From MSPOR6 sp964652195 (GTDB taxonomy: Bacteria > Poribacteria > WGA-4E > WGA-3G), in assembly GCA_964652195.1 (NCBI GenBank), contig CAZZBB010000074.1:62001-126000 (forward strand): a stretch of 64,000 nucleotides of DNA. The letters run 5' to 3'. The translations under genes were made by a program, and so were the position numbers. The notes beneath the pieces are model-generated. The model was not told the origin of the DNA and ran no database searches. It saw only the letters and a list, made by a program, of their open reading frames with translations. This document shows, in pieces, positions 33,426 through 43,439 of the stretch (positions within the stretch are counted from its first letter, which is position 1; each line of letters opens with the position of its first letter).

Positions 33426-34957
33426 TTCAATCCTCAAGTAAAAACAATGACGGAATTGTATATATAGTTGGTGCTGGTCCCGGTGATAAGAAATTGATTA
33501 CCGTGAGAGGATTAGAATGTCTACAAAAGGCAGATGTGGTAATTTACGATTTATTGTTGAATGAGGAACTTCTTGACTACTGTTCTCAAGATGCACAGAT
33601 CATGAAAGCACCAGATCCCAGAACTCATGTAAACCGTCAATCAGAATTAAACCAATTACTAATTGAACATGCCAAAGCAGGAAAAAGGGTAGTTAGGTTA
33701 AAGGGTGGCGATCCGTTTATCTTTGGACGAGGTGGTGAAGAAGCAATGGCATTAGTTAACAAAGGAATTTCATTTGAAATAATTCCAGGTGTTACATCAG
33801 GCATTGCAGCATCTGCTTATGCTGGTATTCCTGTAACACATCGTGATTATGCTTCATCAGTAGCCTTTGTAACCGGACATTCCGCTGCATTAAATCCTGA
33901 ATCAAGAATAAATTGGGATAGCCTTGCCACAGCAGTAGATACACTCGTGATATATATGGGGGTAGGGCATCTGAGTCAAATAGTTGACCGTCTAATTGAA
34001 AATGGTAGAGAGAGAAAGACACCTGTTAGCTTAGTTAGGGTTGGCACTACCCCCCGTCAGGTTGTCGTACAAGGAACACTTTCAGATATTGTTGAGAAGA
34101 CAGAAGAAAAAGGATTAAAAAGTCCTGCAATAATAATAATTGGTGAGGTGAATAGTTTAAGGGAATACCTTCAATGGTTTGATAATAAGCCTTTATTTGG
34201 AAAACGTATCCTTGTAACTCGTGCCCGATCTCAACTAAGTGAATTTGCAGATATCTTAGAGGACTATGGTGCTGATGTAATTCAATTTCCTACAATTAAG
34301 ATTGACCCAATTGATTTGGATATTAAATCACTACCAATCCCTGAGCAATATCATTGGGTAATCTTTACAAGTGTAAATGCAGTGGAAATATATTATGAAC
34401 GACTTAGGGATAAGGGATTGGATTCAAGAGCTTTCAGTCATAGCAAAATTTGTGCTGTTGGAACCAAAACTGTTGAATCTTTAGAACGGATTGGTATTAA
34501 TCCAGATTTTACCCCTTCTCAATCAAGTGGTAGAGGAATTGCATTAGAGATTTACGACATAAGAGATAAAAAAGTACTTCTACCACGGGCGAAAATAGCT
34601 ACCGAGGAATTACCTGAAACCTTGAAAGAAAGAGGGGCAATTGTAGATAATTTACTACTTTACGACACAGTGAAAGTCTTAAGTAAAGATAGTCAGTTGA
34701 TTGAAAACGATCTTGTTGAAGGAAGCATTGATATGGTGACATTCACCAGTTCATCAACGGTTAGGAATTTCGTTGAAGTCTTTGCAAAAATACAAACAGC
34801 AGGTTTATTAAAAAATACAATGGTTGGTGTAATAGGACCTACAACAGCAGAGACTGCTAAAAATTATGGTGTTAAAGTGGATGTTGTAGCTGATAAAGCA
34901 ACCATACAAAGTTTAGCAGATGCAATTCTTAAGGAGTATAGAAAACCAATAGAATAG
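33422..34957 (+). CDS. cobA-hemD: Uroporphyrinogen-III C-methyltransferase / uroporphyrinogen-III synthase fusion
   Basis: Residues 1-250 are SUMT (CobA): VYIVGAGPGDKKLITVRG, RLKGGDPFIFGRGGEEA, and the SAM-site GVTSGIAASAYAGIPVTHRDYAS. Residues about 257-511 are HemD: KRILVTRARSQLSEFADIL, FTSVNAVEIYYERL and TFTSSSTVRNFVE. The protein therefore closes hydroxymethylbilane to uroporphyrinogen III and can methylate it twice to precorrin-2, the substrate of the Met8-like protein in this cluster. Such fusions occur in several bacterial phyla. The start overlaps hemC by 4 nt (ATGA), so the three are translationally coupled. Confidence 0.96.
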   Translation: MIQSSSKNNDGIVYIVGAGPGDKKLITVRGLECLQKADVVIYDLLLNEELLDYCSQDAQIMKAPDPRTHVNRQSELNQLLIEHAKAGKRVVRLKGGDPFIFGRGGEEAMALVNKGISFEIIPGVTSGIAASAYAGIPVTHRDYASSVAFVTGHSAALNPESRINWDSLATAVDTLVIYMGVGHLSQIVDRLIENGRERKTPVSLVRVGTTPRQVVVQGTLSDIVEKTEEKGLKSPAIIIIGEVNSLREYLQWFDNKPLFGKRILVTRARSQLSEFADILEDYGADVIQFPTIKIDPIDLDIKSLPIPEQYHWVIFTSVNAVEIYYERLRDKGLDSRAFSHSKICAVGTKTVESLERIGINPDFTPSQSSGRGIALEIYDIRDKKVLLPRAKIATEELPETLKERGAIVDNLLLYDTVKVLSKDSQLIENDLVEGSIDMVTFTSSSTVRNFVEVFAKIQTAGLLKNTMVGVIGPTTAETAKNYGVKVDVVADKATIQSLADAILKEYRKPIE

Positions 34958-35010
34958 ATAGAAATCTATCCTTAACTTTCCAATCAACTGAATATAAGCA
35001 TATCAATGTA

Positions 35011-36504
35011 TTAACTTAATACCTGCCAAATTGGTTCTGAGCCTTCGACACCTACAAGTTTCTGATCTAAACCACCATGGAAATAGGTAAGTTGATTAGG
35101 ATTTATTCCAAGTTGATGTAGTATTGTTGCATGTAGGTGTCGAACATGAAACGGATCTTTGACTGCTGCACTACCAAGTTCATCTGTTTTACCAACACTA
35201 ATTCCACCTTTTATCCCTCCACCAGCCATCCACATAGTGAATCCGTATGAATTATGATCTCTACCTGTTCCTTTTGCATATTCTGCAGTAGGTTGTCGCC
35301 CAAACTCACCACCCCATACAACAAGAGTTTCATCAAGTAGTCCCCGTTGTTTCAGATCTTTGAGTAATCCAGCAATAGGCTTATCAGTAGATTTTGCATG
35401 TTTGTTGTGATTTCTTTCAATATCTCCGTGTGCATCCCAATTGTCATCATTATGTGCTCCACCTGAGTATATTTGAATGAAACGAACACCCCGTTCAACA
35501 AGTCTTCTTGCGAGGATACATTTTGTACCGAAATCCTCCGTTTCTTTTTCATTCATACCATAAAGTACTTTGATATATTCAGGTTCATCGGTCAAATCCA
35601 CTGCTTCAGGTGCAGTAGATTGCATTTTGTATGCTAATTCATAACTGGATATTCTTGCTGATAAATCTGTATTGTCTGCGTGTTTGGATAAATGTGTTGT
35701 ATTATATTCTCTCAGACAGTCCAGCAATCTTCGTTGTTCACCGTCGCTCATATCACTGGGTCTATCTAAATTTAGAATAGGTGTTCCCTGCGATCGAAAA
35801 ACAGTTCCCTGATAAACAGCTGGCATATATCCACTACTCCAGTTCTTAGCCCCACTTATCGGACCACCTGTTCTGTCAAGCATAACCACGTAGCCAGGGA
35901 GATTCTCATTTTCACTACCAAGACCGTAATTTACCCATGACCCTAATGATGGGTGTCCACTGATAACGCGTCCAGCATTCATCATTAACATGGCAGATCC
36001 GTGAAGTGGTGAATCGGCAGTCATTGACTTAATAAATGCTATATCATCAACACAGGTTGCTACATTCGGAAACAAATCAGAGACCCACTGTCCAGACTCA
36101 CCATACTGTTTGAAATTCCACTTTGGCCCAACGATTCTACCCTTTGATTTTTCACCGCCTCTACCTTTTGTCTTAACTTCAACTGTCTGATCGTTTAGTT
36201 GAAATAGTTTTGGCTTATAATCGAATGTATCTACATGACTTGGTCCACCATACATAAACAGAAAAATGACCCGTTTTGCCTTTGGAGTAAAATGAGATGG
36301 TTTAGGTGATAGAGGATTTATGTAGGGTGTAACATTATCTGCTGCAACTGCTTGCGATGATAAAAAGCCATCTGCAGATAATAGACCTGTGAGTGCAACG
36401 GATGCAAACCCACCTGCAATATTGCCGAGGAATTCACGTCGTGTTTGACCGCAGAATTCTCTTGTTGATTTTTCTATACTTTTCAACTTAGATCCATTGT
36501 CCAT
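35011..36504 (-). CDS. DUF1501 domain protein with Tat-type signal
   Basis: This 497-residue protein belongs to the DUF1501 family (PF07394), abundant in Planctomycetes and relatives and distantly sulfatase/alkaline-phosphatase-like. A twin-arginine signal TRREFLGNIAGG lies at residues 21-32, so it is probably exported folded. FLFMYGGPSHVDTFDYKP, GGAHNDDNWDAHGD and WGGEFGRQPTAEY carry the conserved acidic and His residues. Enzymatic activity is not established for the family. It is downstream of the PSCyt1/DUF1549/DUF1553 gene by 49 nt, the usual pairing, and the two are probably one operon. Confidence 0.93.
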   Translation of the reverse strand: MDNGSKLKSIEKSTREFCGQTRREFLGNIAGGFASVALTGLLSADGFLSSQAVAADNVTPYINPLSPKPSHFTPKAKRVIFLFMYGGPSHVDTFDYKPKLFQLNDQTVEVKTKGRGGEKSKGRIVGPKWNFKQYGESGQWVSDLFPNVATCVDDIAFIKSMTADSPLHGSAMLMMNAGRVISGHPSLGSWVNYGLGSENENLPGYVVMLDRTGGPISGAKNWSSGYMPAVYQGTVFRSQGTPILNLDRPSDMSDGEQRRLLDCLREYNTTHLSKHADNTDLSARISSYELAYKMQSTAPEAVDLTDEPEYIKVLYGMNEKETEDFGTKCILARRLVERGVRFIQIYSGGAHNDDNWDAHGDIERNHNKHAKSTDKPIAGLLKDLKQRGLLDETLVVWGGEFGRQPTAEYAKGTGRDHNSYGFTMWMAGGGIKGGISVGKTDELGSAAVKDPFHVRHLHATILHQLGINPNQLTYFHGGLDQKLVGVEGSEPIWQVLS

Positions 36505-36553
36505 AATTTAATCTCCAATTAATGAGGATTTTAATAGGAAAAATAAGAATCAA

Positions 36554-39448
36554 TTAATCCAAATATACAAATTCATTTAGGTTTAATGTCAACAGGGCAA
36601 ACCTATTTAATGCCACTTCGGGACTAAGATTTTCAAATTCTTGTAGTTCATTAATAAGTTGTAATGCCCGTTGTGTTTCAGATATATTTGGTTTGCGGCA
36701 TAACACCATCTGTAATCCAAATTGTACTTGATCTTCAACGGTTACCCCACCTTCCCAACGCATTCTATTAGCAAAAGCCACAGCTTGTTGATTATAAAAT
36801 TTGCTGTTTAGCATTGTTAATGATTGTGTGGGAACAGTTGTTGAAAAACGGACAGGACATGAAGAATCAGTATCTGCTTGATCGAATTGATTCAAGATTG
36901 GAACAAGCAGTGATCGCTTAATTTTAACATATATACTTCTTCTGTTCGCCTCATTTGGTGGAGATTTTCCCCATGCATTTCCAGGTCTTGACGCAGTTGC
37001 CAACACTTCTTCTGGGACATCTGTAAAGACACTATGACCACCCATTTTTAAGTTGAGATTTCCAGATATCAAAAGAACTGTATCCCTTATTTCTTCAGCG
37101 GTTAAACGTCTCATATCGAATCGCCAAAATGTGTCATTATTTTGATCATGTTGGAAGTATTCAGGATTATTTTGCGATGACATCTGGTATGTATTGGATG
37201 TCATAATCAATTTATGTAGTGTTTTCATTCGCCATCCAGATGATATGAATTCGGAAGCTAACCAGTCAAGTAATTCTGGATGTGTTGGTTGTGTACCTAA
37301 TCTACCAAAATCATTAGTAGATCTAACTATACCACGTCCAAAATGGTAATGCCAAATACGATTAACCATGACTCGCGCTGTCAATGGGTTCTCATCACTC
37401 GCTATCCATTCTGCAATGACACGACGTTTTCCGGAGGATTTTGCACCTTCTTCTTTTTGAAAGATATCAACAGGTGATGGATTTAGTGAAGAGGGGAATG
37501 CAGGTTTTACTGCACGACCTATGAGATGTGGATTTCCACGACGGAGTATGTGAGTTGGCGTTGGTTCTCCTTCTGAAATTGCCAACGCATGGTGGTCATA
37601 CGGAACCCGTTGTCGACGACGTTCATCCCGCTGTTTTCTTACCTTATTATATTCTTCAACCAATGTCTTCAAGGAATCGTTTGACTCGATTTTCTCTTTA
37701 TGTGTATTTAGTAATTTTCCAAAGTCTATAGAAGTGGTTGTTGATAAAGGTTGCTTTTCAAAGTTTAGTCCAGACCATAAGATCGAAAGTTTCGGTTTGT
37801 CTAAATCTTTGTTGATATATTCAATTCTAATAGAAACCTGACCAGAATTAAGTGTGACTTCGAATTCCCTTTCTTCAATGAGATCCGCTACTTTATATTC
37901 ATCTATTATCAGTCTACATGCCCCTTGCAAATTTACATGGAATGTATAGGTTGCATCCTCTGGTACTGTCAACATCCCTTCAAAAACCAATCCGATGTAT
38001 TTCTTTCTACTTGTAGGAGCGAGTGAGATTAGGTTACTAAATATACTCCCATCTGCTATGAAATCAAACCTATCAAAATTATCTGGAATATCTTCCATTG
38101 GTATATGATAAAATCGATATGTAAGATTTCGAATTGGTGATTGTTTTATTTCAGGTGCAATCGGTTCTTCTATATGCTTGGATAGTTCTATTTTTATATT
38201 TTCTTGTATTGGATAAAGTTTGTTTTGAAACTGTTCTTCTGCTGATCGTTTCTCACGAATTTTTCTATCCCGTTCGGCTTGTTGTTCAGGTGTGCCAATA
38301 TCTGCAAGTGTACCTCTGTTATGAGGAATAATATCATGGAAAAAAGCAAGAAAACTGTAATAATCCCGTGTAGAAATTGGATCTATCTTATGATCATGAC
38401 AACGAGCACATCCAATAGTCATTCCCAACATTACTTGACCTGTGGTCGATACAATATCATCCAAATAATCGTACTTTGCCAGTTTACGATCAGCGGGTTC
38501 ATCATCCCAAACACCAAGCCGATGAAATCCTGTAGCAATTATTGAATCAGTTGTAACTGTGTCAAGTTCATCTCCGGCAAGTTGTTCTTTGATAAATTCA
38601 TTATATGGTTTATCTGTATTAAATGCTTTTATGACATAGTCTCGATACCTCCATACATAGGGTTTATCTGAATCACGTTCATAACCGTTTGTTTCGGCAT
38701 ACCGGACAAGATCGAGCCAGTGGCGTCCCCATTTTTCTCCATAACGAGGCGATTTTAGGAGTTTATCTATAAGTTTTTCGTAGGAATTAAGGTCGTTATT
38801 ATATACAAATGCTGCTATTGCATCTGGCGATGGAGGTAATCCTGTGAGATCATAATATGCTCTACGAATGAGTGAGAGTTTGTTGGTAGGTGGAGCAGGA
38901 GAAAAACCATGTGATTCAAGTTTTGATAGAATAAATGCATCAATTGGATTCTTAACCCAATCACTATTTTTTACCTTAGGGATTTTAGGACGTTCTAATG
39001 GTTTATATGCCCAATATTCATTTTTGGTATGTATATTAGACTGATTCTCTACTTTTGATGTTGGGTAGGGTATACCAATTTTTATCCAGTCATATAGTAC
39101 CTGGAGTAATAAGTCATCTAATTTGCCATCAGGAGGCATTTGTGCTGTTTCTTTACCATATCCAACCATTTCTAATATGAAACTTTCGTCAGGTTTTTCA
39201 AGTGTTACTGCTGGACCATAATTCCCGCCAACCAAGATCTTATCTCTACTTGTTAAATCAAGTCCACCTTCTATTTGTTCCTCAGCCCCGTGACATTTAA
39301 GACAATGGGTTTCCAGTAAAGGTCTTACTTTTGAATTATAAAAGTCAATCTTTTCTTCATTTAGCTCATTAGCATTGGATGTATAAATTAAGATGAAGAT
39401 AGATAGAAAAAGTATGAAACATGAACATAGGTGATATGGATCTTTCAT
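36554..39448 (-). CDS. PSCyt1-DUF1549-DUF1553 protein with inserted PA14-like domain
   Basis: This 964-residue protein has a signal peptide, then a planctomycete-type cytochrome c domain with a heme motif HCLKCHG (C49, C52, H53), then DUF1549 (LIRRAYYDLTGLPPSPD, RYGEKWGRHWLDLVRYAETNGY), a second CxxCH (GCARCHDHKIDP near 348), a PA14-like beta domain at about 460-570 (YIGLVFEGMLTVPEDATYTF), and DUF1553 (NPLTARVMVNRIWHYHFGRGIVRS). The protein is periplasmic or outer-surface and probably handles polysaccharides, but the function is not established. It forms an operon with the DUF1501 gene. CGGAG precedes the ATG. Confidence 0.92.
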   Translation of the reverse strand: MKDPYHLCSCFILFLSIFILIYTSNANELNEEKIDFYNSKVRPLLETHCLKCHGAEEQIEGGLDLTSRDKILVGGNYGPAVTLEKPDESFILEMVGYGKETAQMPPDGKLDDLLLQVLYDWIKIGIPYPTSKVENQSNIHTKNEYWAYKPLERPKIPKVKNSDWVKNPIDAFILSKLESHGFSPAPPTNKLSLIRRAYYDLTGLPPSPDAIAAFVYNNDLNSYEKLIDKLLKSPRYGEKWGRHWLDLVRYAETNGYERDSDKPYVWRYRDYVIKAFNTDKPYNEFIKEQLAGDELDTVTTDSIIATGFHRLGVWDDEPADRKLAKYDYLDDIVSTTGQVMLGMTIGCARCHDHKIDPISTRDYYSFLAFFHDIIPHNRGTLADIGTPEQQAERDRKIREKRSAEEQFQNKLYPIQENIKIELSKHIEEPIAPEIKQSPIRNLTYRFYHIPMEDIPDNFDRFDFIADGSIFSNLISLAPTSRKKYIGLVFEGMLTVPEDATYTFHVNLQGACRLIIDEYKVADLIEEREFEVTLNSGQVSIRIEYINKDLDKPKLSILWSGLNFEKQPLSTTTSIDFGKLLNTHKEKIESNDSLKTLVEEYNKVRKQRDERRRQRVPYDHHALAISEGEPTPTHILRRGNPHLIGRAVKPAFPSSLNPSPVDIFQKEEGAKSSGKRRVIAEWIASDENPLTARVMVNRIWHYHFGRGIVRSTNDFGRLGTQPTHPELLDWLASEFISSGWRMKTLHKLIMTSNTYQMSSQNNPEYFQHDQNNDTFWRFDMRRLTAEEIRDTVLLISGNLNLKMGGHSVFTDVPEEVLATASRPGNAWGKSPPNEANRRSIYVKIKRSLLVPILNQFDQADTDSSCPVRFSTTVPTQSLTMLNSKFYNQQAVAFANRMRWEGGVTVEDQVQFGLQMVLCRKPNISETQRALQLINELQEFENLSPEVALNRFALLTLNLNEFVYLD

Positions 39449-39846
39449 ATTCTACTCCGTAATCTACTCATATATGGAATTAATTGTTCTCTCAAACGTA
39501 ACAGTACTAAAGTAATATAGTTACATTTTCCATTCAAATAGTATGAAAAACAAATCATTGATTTATTCATTTACATAAAATTGCATTATAATATCATAAT
39601 TGATAAGAAATTGTTATATTTTATGTATAATTTGTTTGTAACCAGAATAATTACAAGACAGATTATCTTAAAAACACTTCAGAATGGTACATTTTAAATT
39701 GGAATATAGAATAAATAATGGTTTTTTTATCCATGAAGCTATGAGATAAACTTCTATAAACATCGCCATCAAATACACGTCATATTATATATTAACTACA
39801 TTTTAATAAATACATTTCAGATTATCTGTTCAGAAGGGTATCAACT
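39449..39846. other. 398-nt gene-free stretch
   Basis: Lies between the divergent PSCyt1 and ABC exporter genes. I see no repeat family member, tRNA or terminator. An AAGGG-type Shine-Dalgarno for the exporter lies at its right end (39832-39838). Confidence 0.6.
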
Positions 39847-41610
39847 ATTCGCAGTTTATTCGGTTTAAAAAAGTATTTCATTAGATATAAATACATTATA
39901 CTATTTAGTTTTCTTCTAATTATATTAACGAATGGTCTTCTACTAATTAGTCCAAAAATTCTACAAATAGTTGTTGATGAGTTGAATGAAGGATTCACGA
40001 ATCCGGACCTTACAGTGACTAAGGGTCGGATTTTCTTTTTTGCACTCTTGATTTTTGGTGTTGCATTGGTTGGTGGAATTATACGTTTTATACAAAGAAG
40101 AACTATCCAAGGAGTTGCCAGACAGATGGAATTTCATCTTCGGGCGGATTTCTTCCTTCATCTTCAAAAACTCTCTACCACATTTTATGATAATGTTCGA
40201 ACCGGTGATTTGATGACGCGTGCTACGAGTGACCTAAATGCTATCAGAATGGTCCTTAGTAATGCAATAATGTTTTCAGTAGATGCATTAGTGTTGTTTG
40301 GGATGGTACTCGTGATAATGTTAGATATAGATACAAGACTTACCTTATTTGCCCTCTTACCTTTTCCTGTCCTTGCCATTATAATTCGATTACTTGGAAA
40401 ACGTCTTCATGCCTACTATGAGAAAATCCAAGATTCATTCTCAACATTGAATACCAAAGTTCAAGAAAACCTATCAGGTGTTCGTGTTGTCAAGGCATAT
40501 ACACTGGAGAAGAATGAAATAGCACACTTCAATGAATTAAATCAAGAATTTGTAAACCGAAATCATAAACAGATACGTCTAATGACTTTTTTCTTCCCAC
40601 TATTTCGATTCTTACCTGGAATTGGTATAGTTATTGTCTTATGGATGGGTGGTGTACATGTTATTGAAGGTAAGATAACTCTTGGAGAATTTGTTGCATT
40701 TCAATCATATTTGATGATGTTAGTACGTCCGATGATTATGCTTGGTTTTATCGTCAATACTTTTGAAAGGGGTGCAGCATCAATGGATCGAATTAATGAA
40801 ATATTTAATGAAAAACCCGATATTTATGATGGTGAGAGTGTAAATTATAGGATAAAAGATATAATGGGAGAAATTGAATTTAGAAACCTGAATTTTTCCT
40901 ATGATGATAAGACACAAGTTTTGACAAATATCAATTTGAAAATCCCCCAAGGTACAACTCTTGCTATTGTTGGAGGAACTGGATCAGGTAAATCATCGCT
41001 TGTTAATCTTATTCCACGTATTAGGCAAGTTGAACGTGGTTCTTTATATATTGATGGTATAGACATTCAAGATATTCCATTGAATATTTTAAGATCTAAC
41101 ATAGGTTTTGTAGAACAGGAACCTTTTCTATTTTCTGACTATCTAAGAAATAACATTGCTTATGGGGTTGAAACACCGAATGATGATGAAATTAGAGCAG
41201 CTGCACACACATCGGATTTACTATCACAGATAGAAGAATTCCCTAATGGCTTACGGACTTTTCTGGGGGAACGGGGTATTACAATCTCAGGAGGACAACG
41301 TCAACGTAGTGCACTTGCTCGTGCAATTTTGATTAAACCAAAAATACTAATTCTTGATGATGCATTCGCTAATGTTGATACACAAACAGAAGACACAATA
41401 CTTTCAAGACTAAATGAAGTCATGAAGGATCATACTACAATTATTATCTCTCATAGAATTTCTACAGTAAAAGATGCAGATCAAATCATTGTACTAAATG
41501 AAGGTAGTATTGTTGAATCTGGTATTCATGAGGACCTAGTTGCAAATAAAGGTATTTATACAAGTATCTATGAAACTCAGCTATTGCAGGAAGAATTAGA
41601 GAAATATTAA
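39847..41610 (+). CDS. Heterodimeric ABC exporter, subunit with degenerate catalytic site
   Basis: A half-transporter with six-helix membrane domain and NBD. I start it at an ATT at 39847 (587 residues): AGAAGGG (39832-39838) is 8 nt upstream, and the extra 45 residues (RSLFGLKKYF, then hydrophobic IILFSFLLIILTNGLLL and KILQIVVDEL) restore the missing first helix. From the TTG at 39982 only 542 residues remain. No ATG, GTG or TTG exists in the open frame upstream of 39982. Walker A is GGTGSGKSS (about 376), signature ISGGQRQRS (about 480), and Walker B ILILDDAF has Asp in place of the catalytic Glu. It pairs with the next gene, 12 nt downstream. The exported substrate is unknown. Confidence 0.85.
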   Translation: MRSLFGLKKYFIRYKYIILFSFLLIILTNGLLLISPKILQIVVDELNEGFTNPDLTVTKGRIFFFALLIFGVALVGGIIRFIQRRTIQGVARQMEFHLRADFFLHLQKLSTTFYDNVRTGDLMTRATSDLNAIRMVLSNAIMFSVDALVLFGMVLVIMLDIDTRLTLFALLPFPVLAIIIRLLGKRLHAYYEKIQDSFSTLNTKVQENLSGVRVVKAYTLEKNEIAHFNELNQEFVNRNHKQIRLMTFFFPLFRFLPGIGIVIVLWMGGVHVIEGKITLGEFVAFQSYLMMLVRPMIMLGFIVNTFERGAASMDRINEIFNEKPDIYDGESVNYRIKDIMGEIEFRNLNFSYDDKTQVLTNINLKIPQGTTLAIVGGTGSGKSSLVNLIPRIRQVERGSLYIDGIDIQDIPLNILRSNIGFVEQEPFLFSDYLRNNIAYGVETPNDDEIRAAAHTSDLLSQIEEFPNGLRTFLGERGITISGGQRQRSALARAILIKPKILILDDAFANVDTQTEDTILSRLNEVMKDHTTIIISHRISTVKDADQIIVLNEGSIVESGIHEDLVANKGIYTSIYETQLLQEELEKY

Positions 41611-41622
41611 AGGGAAATATAG

Positions 41623-43422
41623 ATGTTTGGTATGGGTGAACTTTACGAATATAGTGAGGAGGAACAGGATCTTGGTAAAGTATATGACAGGGTTCTGATG
41701 AAACGTCTCCTTGAATACCTAAAACCCTATAGTTGGAAATTGGTATTGATTAGCTTTCTGATGGTTGGGGGTACACTATCTCATTTAGCTGGTCCGTATC
41801 TGTTGAAAATTGGGATAGACGAGTATATTACACCCGGAGATTTAGAAGGTTTAGGAACTATTGCTTTATTCATGATAATAGCCTTAATTGGTGAATTTGT
41901 ATTTAAGTATTTTGAAGAATTCAGAATGCAAATGATTGGACAACATGTGATGCAAGACCTACGACATAGACTATTTAGTCATTTACAAACACTTGATGTA
42001 CAGTATTTTGATAAGAATCCCGTTGGCAGACTTATGACTCGTGTGATGGGAGATGTCCAAGTACTCAACGAACTCTTTACATCGGGTGTCATCACTGTCT
42101 TCTCCAACCTTCTAACTATATTAGGTATTATGGTAGCTTTGCTAATGTTTAACTGGAAACTTGCATTAGTTACATTTACTGTTCTCCCTATAATCTTTGG
42201 GGCTACACTTATCTATCAAATATATTCGCGTCGTGCATTCAGAGAACAAAGGAAACAACTTGCGCGTATCAATGCATTCTTACAAGAAAATATAGTCGGT
42301 ATGACAACCATGCAATTATTTGCTCAGGAACAGAGGAGTTATCACCGATTTAATGAACGGAACCGTCGATTTTTAGCTGCAAATTTGAGAAGTATTTTCT
42401 ATTTTTCTATTTTTTTCCCATTGATAGAGGTGACAGCTTCCTTAGCAACCGCGGTTATAATTTGGTTTGGTGGTGGACAAATAGTGCAAAGTGCTCTAAC
42501 TTTCGGTGAATTAGTTGCTTTTATCACCTTAGCTGCACGTTTTTTCTGGCCTATAAGAGAACTCAGTGAAAAATACACTATTTTTCAAAATGCAATGGCT
42601 TCTTCTGAGCGTATATTTCAACTACTTGATACTGATCCATCAATCGTATCAACTATAAGAAATAAGAATATTAAGGAATTGAAGGGAGAATTAGAATTTC
42701 GAAATGTATGGTTTGCATATAATGACGACAATTATGTATTAAAAGATGTCTCATTCACTGTTAAACCAGGGGAAAAAGTCGCACTTGTTGGACATACAGG
42801 CGCTGGTAAAACATCAATTATAAATCTATTGTGTAGATTTTATGATATAAACAAAGGACAGATATTAATTGATGGTGTGGACATTAAACAAATGAATATT
42901 GAGGATCTACGTGGAGCAATTAGTATAGTTCAACAGAACATATTTTTATTTTCTGATACAATTGAACGAAATATAAGTTTAGGTGATATATCAATTACAT
43001 CCGAACATATACATCGCGCATCAATGGATGTTAACTTAGATAGATTCGTAGAAAAAATGCCCGATGCCTACAAAACAGAGATTAAGGAAGATGGAGGTGG
43101 ATTATCTGTTGGTCAAAAACAGTTGGTTGCTTTTGCCCGTGCTTTAGCTTCTGATCCGAGTATTCTAATTCTTGACGAGGCTACCTCAAGCGTTGATACA
43201 GAAACTGAAATTTTAATTGAACAAGCGTTAAATAGGTTAATGGAAAAACGTACATCTGTTGTGATTGCTCATCGTCTATCTACTATTCAAAATGCAGACA
43301 AAATAATAGTCATGCATAGAGGAGAGATACGTGAATCAGGTACACATAATGAGTTGATTCAAAAAGGAGGGATATATCACAGGTTGTATCAATTACAATT
43401 CAAGGGGCAAGAACAGAAATAA
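41623..43422 (+). CDS. Heterodimeric ABC exporter, subunit with canonical catalytic Glu
   Basis: This 599-residue half-transporter has a six-helix membrane domain and an NBD with Walker A LVGHTGAGKTS (about 388), Walker B ILILDEATSSVD with the catalytic Glu, and H-loop VIAHRLS. Its signature is LSVGQ (about 493) rather than LSGGQ. Together with the first subunit this gives one degenerate and one canonical ATP site. The start has AGGGA upstream. The pair resembles TM287/288- and BmrC/D-type exporters of lipids or drugs; the substrate cannot be assigned. Confidence 0.93.
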   Translation: MFGMGELYEYSEEEQDLGKVYDRVLMKRLLEYLKPYSWKLVLISFLMVGGTLSHLAGPYLLKIGIDEYITPGDLEGLGTIALFMIIALIGEFVFKYFEEFRMQMIGQHVMQDLRHRLFSHLQTLDVQYFDKNPVGRLMTRVMGDVQVLNELFTSGVITVFSNLLTILGIMVALLMFNWKLALVTFTVLPIIFGATLIYQIYSRRAFREQRKQLARINAFLQENIVGMTTMQLFAQEQRSYHRFNERNRRFLAANLRSIFYFSIFFPLIEVTASLATAVIIWFGGGQIVQSALTFGELVAFITLAARFFWPIRELSEKYTIFQNAMASSERIFQLLDTDPSIVSTIRNKNIKELKGELEFRNVWFAYNDDNYVLKDVSFTVKPGEKVALVGHTGAGKTSIINLLCRFYDINKGQILIDGVDIKQMNIEDLRGAISIVQQNIFLFSDTIERNISLGDISITSEHIHRASMDVNLDRFVEKMPDAYKTEIKEDGGGLSVGQKQLVAFARALASDPSILILDEATSSVDTETEILIEQALNRLMEKRTSVVIAHRLSTIQNADKIIVMHRGEIRESGTHNELIQKGGIYHRLYQLQFKGQEQK

Positions 43423-43439
43423 GTAGTTGTGTAATCTTT

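Noticed and set aside
39982..39984. TTG at 39982 as the start of the first ABC exporter subunit
   Set aside because: It would delete the first transmembrane helix, which is encoded in the open frame upstream.
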